Shown here: one piece after another, positions 1-7,790 of the stretch
Numbering within the stretch: position 1 is the first letter of the stretch
Layout: each line of letters begins with the position of its first letter
IMG/VR virus record: IMGVR_UViG_3300044712_000290
Coordinates: 1-20,438 of that record
Reading direction: 5' to 3' (one strand)
Origin: a virus
DNA length: 20,438 bases
Program-made: the position numbers and the translations under genes
Notes under the pieces: generated by a model
Told to the model about the DNA's origin: nothing
The model's input: the letters and a program-made list of their open reading frames with translations, nothing else
Databases searched by the model: none

Positions 1-2
1 CA

Positions 3-101
3 AGAAAGCAAACTAAGGTAGAGATGGAAGATATAAACATTGAAGAAATTTTGGATTACTTAAAATCCACAAAAGAATATAAAGAATTAATAATGGCGTG
101 A
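3..101 (+). CDS. C-terminal end of an unknown upstream protein (partial)
   Basis: An open frame enters from the left edge and stops at TGA 99-101. It encodes about 32 residues, including EDINIEEILDYLKSTKEYKEL, an acidic and lysine-rich, probably helical tail. No family is recognisable from this piece. An in-frame ATG lies at 24, but no ribosome binding site precedes it, so a truncated longer protein is more likely than a 25-residue gene. It directly precedes the terminase genes, a place where small regulatory or DNA-binding phage proteins often sit; that role is only a guess. Confidence 0.45.
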   Translation, partial: RKQTKVEMEDINIEEILDYLKSTKEYKELIMA

Positions 102-126
102 TGCCAAAGAAAGGGCGAGATGCTCA

Positions 127-702
127 ATGTCAAAGAAAGGATTAACCGATAAACAAGAGAGATTTTGCGATGAGTACCTTATAGATTTAAATGCCACACA
201 AGCAGCTATAAGGGCGGGATATTCTGAAAAAACAGCTCATTCAATCGGAAATGAAAACCTTATAAAACCTGAAATTCAAGAAAGAATAAGAGAAAAGCAA
301 AAAGAGATACAAGAACGAAACAAAATCACAGCTGATATGGTAGTCCAAGAACTCGCAAATGTAGGGTTTATGAATATAGGGGAAGTATTTAACGAAAACG
401 GATTAATACAAAACCCATCAATGTTGAGCCAAAAAGCAAAAGCAGCTATCTCAAGTGTAAAGATAACAAAGCGTTCGTATGGTAGAGACGACAATAAAAC
501 AGAAGAAGAAACGACAGAATATAAGTTATGGGATAAAGTAAAAGCACTTACTAAGCTCGGCGAGCATTTAGGAATATTCGAGAACGATAACGAAGAAAAT
601 AAAAATACTAACCCACTTAATAGGATTGCGGACGTGTTAGAAAATGACATCAAATATTATAAACAAACCGACATACTCCCTAAAGAGAATTCAAGCACTT
701 AA
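127..702 (+). CDS. terS: Terminase small subunit
   Basis: DNA-recognition subunit of the packaging motor, 191 aa. The N-terminal part (residues about 4-55) reads LTDKQERFCDEYLID, then NATQAAIRAGYS, then a helix ending in PEIQERI. This is the classic Terminase_2 helix-turn-helix pattern, in which the small subunit binds the packaging site and presents DNA to the large subunit. The C-terminal half is acidic and polar, and probably carries the oligomerisation helices and the contact to the large subunit. The length fits the family. The Shine-Dalgarno AAGAAAGG lies 12 nt before the ATG, which is long; an out-of-frame ATG at 120 lies between them. The gene overlaps the start of the large subunit by 59 nt, so the two are probably co-translated. 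Confidence 0.9.
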   Translation: MSKKGLTDKQERFCDEYLIDLNATQAAIRAGYSEKTAHSIGNENLIKPEIQERIREKQKEIQERNKITADMVVQELANVGFMNIGEVFNENGLIQNPSMLSQKAKAAISSVKITKRSYGRDDNKTEEETTEYKLWDKVKALTKLGEHLGIFENDNEENKNTNPLNRIADVLENDIKYYKQTDILPKENSST

Positions 703-1882
703 ACAAGCTGATTACGGAATTAATATATTTGAAGGTGCAGTAAGAAGTGGTAAGACTTACGACACTTGTACAAAGTTTCTTGAGAAACTAGACAAAGAGC
801 GTAAATCTAATGTTGAACACGCCATATTTGGCAAAACAGATTTGACAATTAAGCGTAATATAATATCAACCTTTGAACAGATAATCGGACATAAAGAGAT
901 TAAGCAATCAACAGGATTTATTAGGATATTTGGACAAAAGATTTATACTCAAGGTCTTAACGATATAAGAGCCGAAGGCAAAATTAAAGGTATGACGATT
1001 AAGAACGCTCTCGGCGATGAAATGACCGAGTGGCAAGAGTCGCAATTCAATATGATAATGACTCGTCAATTAACCTTTGAAGATAGTTGGTTCGGTGGAA
1101 CAACCAACCCAGACAGCCCTATGCACTGGATGTATAAACGCTATGGCGATTTAATCGGGAACGGATTACAAACAAGAGGTAACGTGTTTGTAGCCCATTA
1201 TGCCCTAGACGATAACCTATTAATCCCTGATAGCAAAAAACAACAACTAAAAAATGATTATACTGGCGTTTTCTATCTAAGAAACATTGAAGGTCTTTGG
1301 GTAATAGCAGAAGGGCTTGTAGTTCCTGAATTTAGCAAAGAAATTCATCTAATTTCAAGAGAGCAAGTCCAAGAGAACATTCTAAAAGGTCTCTATAAGG
1401 AATATATAGGGGCTTGCGACTGGGGGTTTTCACACGCTATGGCGGCTGGTGTTTTAGGCGTGACAAGAGATAACAAGTTTCATTTACTTTGGGAGTTTTA
1501 CGAAACAAAGAAACTTACGCAAGACGTAAGCAAGTGGTTTCAAGAAAAACAAAAAGCATTAGGCAAAAAATTAAATTATATCTTTTGTGATAGTGCCGAA
1601 AGCGATAGGATTCAAGAATTAGTAAATGATGGATTAAATGCTTATCTATCTGAAAAAGCAATAAATGCAGGGCTTAACACAATAAACACAGGATTTAAGA
1701 ATAACGAAATCTTATTATGTGATGATTGCGTAAATATTCAAAACGAATTATTAACATTACGTTACCCACAATCGGGTGAAAGCGGTTTTGGCGATGAAAA
1801 GAAGTTTATCGGAGACGACCACGCAGTCGATATGATTAGATATGGTATTCATTCATATAAAAAAGACATTATAGGTTTATAA
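644..1882 (+). CDS. terL: Terminase large subunit (ATPase and nuclease)
   Basis: Packaging motor and headful or cos nuclease, 412 aa. The ATPase domain has Walker A GAVRSGKT at residues 31-38, Walker B with the catalytic acid in NALGDEMTEW at 121-130 (D125, E126), and a GGTTNPDSP coupling motif near 151-159. The C-terminal RNase H-like nuclease domain shows acidic positions D259 (ACDWGFS), D316 (FCDSAES) and the GDDHAVD cluster at about 390-396. Size and order match PBSX- and SPP1-type large terminases (Terminase_3 and its C-terminal nuclease domain). The ATG at 644 is the only methionine before Walker A and leaves a normal 30-residue lead. It starts inside the small-subunit gene in another frame (59 nt overlap). 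Confidence 0.95.
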   Translation: MTSNIINKPTYSLKRIQALKQADYGINIFEGAVRSGKTYDTCTKFLEKLDKERKSNVEHAIFGKTDLTIKRNIISTFEQIIGHKEIKQSTGFIRIFGQKIYTQGLNDIRAEGKIKGMTIKNALGDEMTEWQESQFNMIMTRQLTFEDSWFGGTTNPDSPMHWMYKRYGDLIGNGLQTRGNVFVAHYALDDNLLIPDSKKQQLKNDYTGVFYLRNIEGLWVIAEGLVVPEFSKEIHLISREQVQENILKGLYKEYIGACDWGFSHAMAAGVLGVTRDNKFHLLWEFYETKKLTQDVSKWFQEKQKALGKKLNYIFCDSAESDRIQELVNDGLNAYLSEKAINAGLNTINTGFKNNEILLCDDCVNIQNELLTLRYPQSGESGFGDEKKFIGDDHAVDMIRYGIHSYKKDIIGL

Positions 1883-1897
1883 CGAAAGGATTTAATA

Positions 1898-2110
1898 ATG
1901 GCAGAAACTAAAGAGAAAGCTGTAAAACCAGCAAAGGAAACTAAAGAGAAAGCTGTAAAACCTATTGACAGTTCTATCTTTGTAAAGTTTCTTGACGGTT
2001 TAGAAGAAGGTTTAGCACACTACGCAGGACGCAGAACAGAACGTTTAAGACGTGAATTTGTAACAGATTTAACCGAGTTGATAACAAAGACAAGAGAAGC
2101 ACTTAAATAA
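1898..2110 (+). CDS. Small basic protein between terminase and portal, unknown
   Basis: 70 aa, unrecognised. Residues about 3-22 hold two copies of ETKEKAVKP, encoded by a 26-bp perfect direct repeat. They are followed by a helical segment (FVKFLDGLEEGLAHYAG), an arginine-rich stretch (RRTERLRREF) and a polar helix to the end. A good Shine-Dalgarno, CGAAAGGA, precedes the ATG, and the stop overlaps the portal start (TAATG), so the gene is very likely translated. The charged, lysine-rich N-terminus would suit nucleic-acid or terminase-portal contact, but this is inference only. Confidence 0.7.
   Translation: MAETKEKAVKPAKETKEKAVKPIDSSIFVKFLDGLEEGLAHYAGRRTERLRREFVTDLTELITKTREALK
1904..1962 (+). 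repeat. Two-copy 26-bp direct repeat
   Basis: The 26-bp units 1904-1929 and 1937-1962 are identical and offset by 33 nt (11 codons), so the copies stay in frame and duplicate the peptide ETKEKAVKP. Identity at third codon positions points to a recent duplication. Confidence 0.85.
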
Positions 2111-3576
2111 TGACACTAACATCTTTAGAATTTTTAAGCGTTGGGCAAGAATGGACTCCAAAGGACGAACAACAAAGAATTGCGTTATACGAATTAAACA
2201 AGTCTTTGTACTCAAACGACCATAAAACTATTCTTGATACAATGCTCAATATTATTTATCCCGACAAAGCAGATAGCGAAAACGTAAACCCTGTTTTTAT
2301 TAACCTTTATCGGTCTGTGTCAAAATTGTGGGCTGATTTGTTGTTCTCGGAAGACCCAAAATTAACAAATGCAAACGATACGGATAAAACAAAGATAGAC
2401 GATTTAATAACTTCTCATAAATTCTGGAAAGTATCTAAAAAAGTCGCTATTGATGTATCAAGATATGGCAACGGGATTTATAAAGTAAGAAGAAACGCGG
2501 AAGGGAAAGCCATAATTGAAGCTATAAGCCCCCGAATTTGGTTTCCTGTGCTTAATCCTGATAACATTAATGAAGTTCAAGCACACGTTTTAGGTTTTAC
2601 TTTTATGGGGACAGCTCCAGCGTTATTAGGACTAACAACAAAGGCAGTACAATATTTAAAGGTCGAAATTCATACAATTGGGCAAATCCAACACAAACTA
2701 TTTATAATTAACCTAGATAATAGAAAAATTCAAGTAGAATTAGAAGTTAAAACGCTTGATAGATATAAAGATTTAAACATTAACGCTGATGGTATAGAAT
2801 CAACAGGCGTTGATGATTTTCTTGTTATTCCTGTTGAAAATTCAATGGATTCAGAAACCGCTTTTGGTGAGGACGATTACACAGACCTTAATCCGATTGT
2901 TGGCGAATTAGAAATCCAGTTGACTAAATACGGTCAAGACTTGAAAGAACAAGGAAATATAAAATATGGACCGAAAAACGCCATTGATGAAGATGGAAAT
3001 GTTAAGCGTAATGGTTATATTGGCTTAATGGGCGGAGCAAATGCAGAGCAACCACCTGGTGCTGTTACTTGGAGCGTTGCACACGAAGCAATCAAAGCAT
3101 ATATCGACCAGTTAATGTTTTTCTTTTATGTTTGTTCTGAAACTTCCCCAGCTATATTTAATCCCGATGTATCAATCGGCAATCTTTCAGGTGTTGCGCT
3201 TAAAAGATTAATGCAAAGGCTTTTATTAAAAGCAGGGCGATTAGCAGAAAACTTTGATGAAAGTATTAAAAGAGTTTTAAAAGTTGCGGCAAAATTAGAA
3301 GGCAACGACTTAGGCGACTTTGAAATCCAATGGCAAGACGGATTAGTAAGCGATATGCTCGAAAAGGCTAATACGGCTAATGTTGCTATAACATCAGGTA
3401 CAATGAGCAAGAAAACAGGCATTGGATATGTCCAAGAACTCGAAGGTGATGCGCTTGATACTGAATTAGGACAAATTGAAACTGAAAAACAAGCGGAAAC
3501 GGTAAACGCTCTAGATGCTCTTTACCCGCCTGACAATACGAATGATAATGGAAACAAAGACAACGGTAATGAATAA
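2110..3576 (+). CDS. Portal protein (SPP1 gp6-like)
   Basis: 488 aa, the expected size for a portal of the SPP1 gp6 type (Phage_prot_Gp6). The family signature near the N-terminus is visible: VFINLYRSVSKLWADLLFSEDP, an early helix after which the lipped beta and wing region follows. The C-terminal part includes a SETSPAIFN loop and the long helix SGVALKRLMQRLLLKAGRLAENF, which corresponds to the stem and crown. The tail is hydrophilic and asparagine-rich (about residues 475-488), as is common in the crown. The portal forms a dodecameric ring at one capsid vertex, docks the terminase and later the connectors. The start shares an A with the preceding stop (TAATG) and the stop overlaps the next start in the same way. 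Confidence 0.92.
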   Translation: MTLTSLEFLSVGQEWTPKDEQQRIALYELNKSLYSNDHKTILDTMLNIIYPDKADSENVNPVFINLYRSVSKLWADLLFSEDPKLTNANDTDKTKIDDLITSHKFWKVSKKVAIDVSRYGNGIYKVRRNAEGKAIIEAISPRIWFPVLNPDNINEVQAHVLGFTFMGTAPALLGLTTKAVQYLKVEIHTIGQIQHKLFIINLDNRKIQVELEVKTLDRYKDLNINADGIESTGVDDFLVIPVENSMDSETAFGEDDYTDLNPIVGELEIQLTKYGQDLKEQGNIKYGPKNAIDEDGNVKRNGYIGLMGGANAEQPPGAVTWSVAHEAIKAYIDQLMFFFYVCSETSPAIFNPDVSIGNLSGVALKRLMQRLLLKAGRLAENFDESIKRVLKVAAKLEGNDLGDFEIQWQDGLVSDMLEKANTANVAITSGTMSKKTGIGYVQELEGDALDTELGQIETEKQAETVNALDALYPPDNTNDNGNKDNGNE

Positions 3577-4541
3577 TGGCATTAGACCATATATGGAATT
3601 ATAACCAACCTCTAACGCTTGCAGGGTCTTCGAAAAAGAATGAAGATATTTTACTTAAATTCTATAGAGATACCGACAGAAGGCTTAAAAAACTTATAAT
3701 AGAAGCAATAAACAAAGGCAATAATATAGATTACTTGTTAAAACTCCAAGAAGAAGCTAGAAAAGAAATAGCCGCACTTGATACAAAGTATTTAATTTTT
3801 GCCAATGAAGCAGTCAGATTTTCTTATAAGAATGGGATTAAGAAACAAGAGCAAGGATATAAAAAACTTGAAGTTACTTTTAGCCCAATCGCAACAGCTA
3901 ATTTTGGCGGGCTTCACAAAGAAGCTATTAAGATACTCGCAGAAAACACTTATAAACCCTTACACCAAGTAACAAAGATTATCGGACGCAATACGCAAGA
4001 GTTCTTAAAACGTGAAAACTTTAAAGACACTCAGGCGACGCTTAAAGCCGTTGAAAAGTTTGTGGACAGTAAAGCGTTAAGAGAAGCAGGGATAACAAAC
4101 GTCAGGGGCATTGTGGTAGGCGATACCACTTGGAAAAACGCAGCCAAAGCGATAGAAAAAGAATTAGCAAGCAAAGATATATTCAAAGTTCCTTATTACA
4201 CTAAAGACGGCGATATTAAATGCTATGTAGGTGCAAAAGATTATTCTCAAATGGTTGCAAGAACAACAACAGCCGAGGCAATGAGAGAAGGAACTAAAAA
4301 CAGCATCTTAGATACGTTTGAAAACAATGATTTAGTCCAAATAGTCGGCGGTGGAAGCAATGAGTGCGATGATTGCGCGGCATTAGTCGGCAATATCTAC
4401 TCGCTTGAAGGATTAACTGAGGGTTTCCCTTTGATTGATGAAGCAGAAGCAGCAGGACTTTTCCACCCTAATTGCACGCATTCATTCGCGGTAACAGAGG
4501 ACGTAATAAAAACTTACGATGACAACAATATAGATTATTAA
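3576..4541 (+). CDS. Minor head protein, Mu gpF / minor capsid 2-like
   Basis: 321 aa minor head or head-morphogenesis protein, directly behind the portal as expected. The diagnostic part is C-terminal: RTTTAEAMREGTKNSI (about 230-247), then ECDDCAALVGNIYS with C264 and C267, then FHPNCTHSF with H297 and C300. CxxC followed by HPNC is the usual layout of the Mu F-like and Phage_min_cap2 domains and could bind zinc. The N-terminal half is helical (DIWNY region, a YRDTDRRLKKLIIEAI helix). Family members join the capsid with the portal in small copy number. The stop is followed by the Shine-Dalgarno for the scaffold gene. Confidence 0.85.
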   Translation: MALDHIWNYNQPLTLAGSSKKNEDILLKFYRDTDRRLKKLIIEAINKGNNIDYLLKLQEEARKEIAALDTKYLIFANEAVRFSYKNGIKKQEQGYKKLEVTFSPIATANFGGLHKEAIKILAENTYKPLHQVTKIIGRNTQEFLKRENFKDTQATLKAVEKFVDSKALREAGITNVRGIVVGDTTWKNAAKAIEKELASKDIFKVPYYTKDGDIKCYVGAKDYSQMVARTTTAEAMREGTKNSILDTFENNDLVQIVGGGSNECDDCAALVGNIYSLEGLTEGFPLIDEAEAAGLFHPNCTHSFAVTEDVIKTYDDNNIDY

Positions 4542-4557
4542 AAAGAAAGGTAGCGTG

Positions 4558-4566
4558 ATGCTATGA
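4558..4566 (+). other. Two-codon minicistron ATG CTA TGA at the scaffold start
   Basis: The Shine-Dalgarno AAGAAAGG (4543-4550) is 7 nt from ATG 4558 but 12 nt from the scaffold ATG 4563. The first ATG opens only ATG-CTA-TGA, and its stop overlaps the scaffold start (ATGA). Ribosomes could start at the minicistron and re-initiate at 4563. This is seen in the sequence; the function is inferred. Confidence 0.35.
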
Positions 4567-5174
4567 CAGAAGAAAAAAAAGCGAGTGATTTGCAATCCTA
4601 CACAAAAGCAGATGTAGACAAAATGATTCAAGAGGCTACGAAAGCCCAAAGCACAGAGCTTGAAAAGTTACAAAAAATCTTTGATGAAAGACAAACAAAA
4701 GCTTTAAAAAAAGAAGATGTCTTAAAAAAAGATGAAATCTTAAAAGTTTTAGGCCTTGAAAAAGACGCAACAAAAGACCCATTGGAACTAATTAACGAGA
4801 AGTTATCAGGTTTCAACAAAACAATCGAACAATTGCAGAATGACATTAAGGACAAAGACGCGAAGTTGACCCTTAAAGAAAAGCAAGAAAAAGCCAAAGA
4901 ACTCGCCGAGAAGGCAGGATACAAGGCAAAAATAGTTAAGTTAATGAATTTAGATGCAGAGGATTTACAAAAAGAACTTGAAGAACGTGCGGAAGAATTC
5001 CCCGAGTTAAAGGAAAACAAAACTTTAGGCGGTGGCGGCAATCCACCAGAATTCAGCTCATCAATGGTTAATCCTTACAAAACAGAGTCATTCAATTTGA
5101 CTAACCAATTTAAGTTAGAAGCAGCCAACCCTTCACTTGCAGCTAAATTCAAAGCTGAAGCAGGGCTAAAATAG
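4563..5174 (+). CDS. Capsid scaffold protein
   Basis: 203 aa, almost entirely charged and helical (lysine- and glutamate-rich), with coiled-coil-like heptads over about residues 25-145. A glycine-rich break (LGGGGNPPEF) follows, then a compact C-terminal motif, NPYKTESFNLTNQFKLEAANPSLAAKFKAEAG cut here as NPYKTESFNLTNQ at about 170-182 and LAAKFKAEAG at the end. Scaffolds carry such a C-terminal helix-turn-helix to grip the capsid protein. The position between the minor head protein and the major capsid protein is the usual one for GP20- or DUF4355-type scaffolds. No protease domain is visible. Scaffolds direct procapsid assembly and leave before DNA enters. Confidence 0.8.
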   Translation: MTEEKKASDLQSYTKADVDKMIQEATKAQSTELEKLQKIFDERQTKALKKEDVLKKDEILKVLGLEKDATKDPLELINEKLSGFNKTIEQLQNDIKDKDAKLTLKEKQEKAKELAEKAGYKAKIVKLMNLDAEDLQKELEERAEEFPELKENKTLGGGGNPPEFSSSMVNPYKTESFNLTNQFKLEAANPSLAAKFKAEAGLK

Positions 5175-5186
5175 AAAGGAATTAAA

Positions 5187-6182
5187 ATGGCAGACATAGT
5201 AACAATAGGCGGTTTAGCCTTGGACATTGAAAAAGTTGTAGCATACGGATTACAACAAACAACAAACAACTCAAACTTGATTGATTCAGGTATTATGGTT
5301 CGTGATGCGGTATTTGACGGGCTTGCAAACTCAACAGGCACAACTGCTAAAATGCCTTATTGGAACGATTTAAGCGGAGCAAGTGAGGTTCTTCCTACTG
5401 ACGGAACAACCGAATTAACCACCGATGATATTTCAAGCGGGCTTGATATTGCAGTTATCAACCACAAAGGTAAAGCATTTGCGGTTCAAGATTTAGTAAA
5501 AGAACTTGCAAAAGTTCAAGCTAATGACCCTAATGCTGACCCAATGGGAATTATTGCATCAAGATTGGGTATTTATTGGGCTAACGAATACCAAACAACT
5601 CTTTTAAGTATTCTTAAAGGTGCATTTGCGGACAGTTCAATGAGCGGTTTAGTTCTTGACATCTCAGGTGAATCAACGGCAGCAACAAGAACAGCAAATG
5701 CAGACACATTGATTGACGCAGAAGGAAAATTAGGCGATAAAGGTGGAATCCTAACCGCTATAATGATGCACTCTGCAACAGAAAGAAAATTGCGTAAGGA
5801 TGATTTGATTGATTATGTTGTTCCTTCGCAAGGTGGCGGTCAAATAGCTATGTACGCAGGAAAAAGAGTAATCGTTAATGATTCGCTCCCTGTAGCAACT
5901 GGCAACGTTTATACATCTTATCTTTTTGGAGCTGGTGCTATTGCTTACGGTGAAGCAACCCCTGACTACCCTGCATTAGAAAGCCAAAGAAAAGCACTTG
6001 CAGGCGTAGACCAATTGATTTCAAGACGTAAATTCTTGTTGCACCCACGCGGTGTAGCATTTGATGGAAACCCAACAGGTGTTTCACCTACCAACGCAGA
6101 ATTTGAAACATCATCCAATTGGACAAGAAAATATGAAAATAAAAATATTAAAATTGTCCAATTCAAACACTTACTAGCGTAA
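5187..6182 (+). CDS. Major capsid protein (HK97 fold)
   Basis: 331 aa, with composition (Ala, Gly and Asp rich, few Cys) and position typical of a major capsid protein. The segment TTAKMPYWNDLSG followed by VLPTDGTTELTTDD, then HKGKAFAVQDLVKELA and the helix IASRLGIYWANEYQTTLL (about 115-145), matches the N-arm, E-loop and spine-helix order of this P22/SPP1-like group. The C-terminal half holds the A domain (DKGGILTAIMMHSATERKL) and a late LHPRGVAFDG strand. A strong ribosome binding site, TAGAAAGGA, precedes the ATG. A hairpin terminator follows the stop. Confidence 0.9.
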   Translation: MADIVTIGGLALDIEKVVAYGLQQTTNNSNLIDSGIMVRDAVFDGLANSTGTTAKMPYWNDLSGASEVLPTDGTTELTTDDISSGLDIAVINHKGKAFAVQDLVKELAKVQANDPNADPMGIIASRLGIYWANEYQTTLLSILKGAFADSSMSGLVLDISGESTAATRTANADTLIDAEGKLGDKGGILTAIMMHSATERKLRKDDLIDYVVPSQGGGQIAMYAGKRVIVNDSLPVATGNVYTSYLFGAGAIAYGEATPDYPALESQRKALAGVDQLISRRKFLLHPRGVAFDGNPTGVSPTNAEFETSSNWTRKYENKNIKIVQFKHLLA

Positions 6183-6189
6183 TTAAATA

Positions 6190-6218
6190 GTGGGGCGTGA
6201 AATACCGCCCCGCCTTTT
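6190..6218 (+). terminator. Rho-independent terminator after the capsid gene
   Basis: GGGGCG (6192-6197) pairs with CGCCCC (6206-6211) around an 8-nt loop, extended by a G-C pair at 6190/6213 across a wobble, and followed by CTTTTAT. It lies 8 nt after the capsid stop and would separate or attenuate transcription into the accessory gene downstream. Confidence 0.75.
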
Positions 6219-6231
6219 ATAAAGAGGATAA

Positions 6232-6819
6232 ATGACTGATGATGTAATTATTTTTGGATGCTCGCCTTTTGTGAATGAAATAAAAGAGGATATTCCAAAA
6301 CTACAAGAAAAATATACAACAATCGGCATTAATATGTTTCCTGTTTATTACCCGAACGTTAATCATTGGTTTTTTTACGACGACCAAGGAATTGATATTT
6401 TAAAAGAACATTACAAAGGTCAAAAGATACATACCAGAGAAGCCCTGATGGGACATTTAGACCTATTAAATATAACAAACTTTGAATGCTTCAAGCCCAC
6501 AGAGGGCTACATCGACAAAGAAAACGAAAACTCCCTTTTATTCGTAAATTACACAATAAGCTTAGTTGTTCATTGGTGTATAAGAAAAGGGTTTAAAAAT
6601 ATATATTTTATCGGTATTGATATGGATTCAGAGGATTGGTTTCATTTCTTTGAACCAGATTATGCGAGATTTTCACATCACAGATACCAAAAACAGACAA
6701 TGAAATGGATTTATGACCTACAAGAATATATAAATATTTATCAAGTCAATCCGAGCAATACATTGAAATTACCTAAAAAGAATATAAAGGATTTATTAAA
6801 TGCCAGATACAATAATTAA
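6232..6819 (+). CDS. GT42/DUF115-like glycosyltransferase-type accessory protein
   Basis: 195 aa, not a structural protein. It has a Rossmann-type start, VIIFGCSPF (residues 5-13), then GINMFPVYY (32-40), the segment SLVVHWCIRKGFKNIYFIGID (110-130), a histidine pair SHH (148-150) and a late IYQVNPSNTL (169-178). From memory, this order parallels Campylobacter Cst sialyltransferases (GT42): GNGPSL, an N-containing strand, a helix leading to a GID motif, an active-site His and an NPxS-like end. It also parallels DUF115-type proteins. The first motif is altered (GCSPF instead of GNGPSL), so donor use or activity may differ. The protein could glycosylate virion proteins or alter host surface glycans. 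It follows a terminator, has Shine-Dalgarno AAAGAGGA, and overlaps the next small gene. The family call is tentative. Confidence 0.5.
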   Translation: MTDDVIIFGCSPFVNEIKEDIPKLQEKYTTIGINMFPVYYPNVNHWFFYDDQGIDILKEHYKGQKIHTREALMGHLDLLNITNFECFKPTEGYIDKENENSLLFVNYTISLVVHWCIRKGFKNIYFIGIDMDSEDWFHFFEPDYARFSHHRYQKQTMKWIYDLQEYINIYQVNPSNTLKLPKKNIKDLLNARYNN

Positions 6820-6955
6820 CCATAAAAGGGGCAGAATGGCTGAGAATGTTGCTAAAATAGCAACCCCTGCAAGTGCTACAGCGCAAGATGTAGCGGAAAA
6901 ATTAAACGGATTAATCCAAGCACTAATTGACAGCAAACAAATGAGAAGCGAATAA
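6800..6955 (+). CDS. Small alanine-rich protein, unknown
   Basis: 51 aa if started at ATG 6800, which has AAAGGATTTATTAA before it, almost the same leader as the gene at 1898. An in-frame ATG at 6836 with AAGGGG would give 39 aa starting MAENVAKIATP. The sequence ends in a probable amphipathic helix (TAQDVAEKLNGLIQALIDSKQ). It overlaps the preceding gene by 20 nt, and its TAA shares an A with the next ATG, so translational coupling is likely. No family is recognised. A small virion or connector-associated peptide is possible. Confidence 0.6.
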   Translation: MPDTIINHKRGRMAENVAKIATPASATAQDVAEKLNGLIQALIDSKQMRSE

Positions 6956-7488
6956 TGACAACAATTCCAACAATAACGATAGTTACTGGAAGCCCCCAGT
7001 ATAGTTATATTTCTTATGATGATGCACAAGACTATTTTGCGAATAGACTAAATTCAAATATATGGGATGGTGCAACGGAAGTTAATCGCAAGAAAGCTTT
7101 AGTTACTGCAACAAAACGCATTGATTTAATTAGGTTTAAGGGTTTTGTATGCGCAGAAGACCAACCTTTGCAATTTCCAAGATATATTTTGCCTAATTAT
7201 CTATCAAAACATACTTACACTGATAAAATCAACCTCGTAAATATAAACGGTCAAAACGTTATTTATGTAGACATCACAGATGCAGTCAAAGAGGCAACTT
7301 GTGAAGAAGCTATTAGTCTTTTAGAGTTCGGCAATTCTGCACACTTAAAAAATCAGGCTTTAGGCATTACAAGTATGAACTTCGGCGGCGGTTCAAGTTC
7401 TTATGCTCCGACAGGTAACGAATTAATATCAGTAAGAGCATTGCAATTGCTTGATAAGTATATGCAAAAAGTGGGGAAAGTTGTTTAA
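6955..7488 (+). CDS. Head-tail connector, DnaT-like adaptor
   Basis: 177 aa. The N-terminal segment YISYDDAQDYFANRL, followed by W then KKALVTATKRIDLIRFKG and LQFPR, is the typical pattern of the phage proteins often called DnaT-like ssDNA-binding or gp6-like adaptors: a helical bundle that sits under the portal. The usual C-terminal part follows: VKEATCEEAISLLEF, then a glycine- and serine-rich loop (FGGGSSSYAPTG) and the final helix ISVRALQLLDKYM. Despite the database name, a structural connector role is expected from its place between capsid and stopper genes. Start and stop both overlap neighbours (TAATG). Confidence 0.8.
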   Translation: MTTIPTITIVTGSPQYSYISYDDAQDYFANRLNSNIWDGATEVNRKKALVTATKRIDLIRFKGFVCAEDQPLQFPRYILPNYLSKHTYTDKINLVNINGQNVIYVDITDAVKEATCEEAISLLEFGNSAHLKNQALGITSMNFGGGSSSYAPTGNELISVRALQLLDKYMQKVGKVV

Positions 7489-7790
7489 TGTTCACACATC
7501 TTTTAAATCAAACAATAACACTGAAAGTAACTAACGGAACGGATGAAAACTCTGCTCCGATTATAAGTTCAACTAAAACAGGCGTAAAGTGTCGTATTGA
7601 TTGGAAGAACTCACTTGTAACTACTTCACAAAGCCGGCAAATAACCTCAAAGGCTAGTATTCTTTTCGAAGAAGAAACCGCAAAGATAGGCGATATTGTT
7701 ACAATTAATTCAATAGACTACACAGTTATTCAAGCAAGTCCTAAGTATGATTTTGACGCCAACTTTATAATAAATGAAATTTTAATTTAA
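7488..7790 (+). CDS. Head closure / stopper-type head-tail joining protein
   Basis: 100 aa, small and beta-rich: LNQTITLKVTNGTDE, then TGVKCRIDWKN, SKASILFEEE, KIGDIVTINSIDYTVI. This matches the beta-barrel head completion proteins that follow the adaptor in siphophages. These form a ring beneath the adaptor and hold DNA in. Recognition rests on size, strand pattern (the xIGDxVTINSxDYTVIxA segment) and position rather than on a strict motif. The stop overlaps the 3' end of the opposing HNH fragment by 4 nt. Confidence 0.7.
   Translation: MFTHLLNQTITLKVTNGTDENSAPIISSTKTGVKCRIDWKNSLVTTSQSRQITSKASILFEEETAKIGDIVTINSIDYTVIQASPKYDFDANFIINEILI

Noticed and set aside
4628-5041. 137-residue - strand ORF opposite the scaffold gene
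   Set aside because: Serine- and phenylalanine-rich translation typical of the antisense of a lysine/glutamate-rich coiled coil. No ribosome binding site, and the + strand gene is convincing. Other antisense ORFs opposite structural genes were dropped for the same reason.
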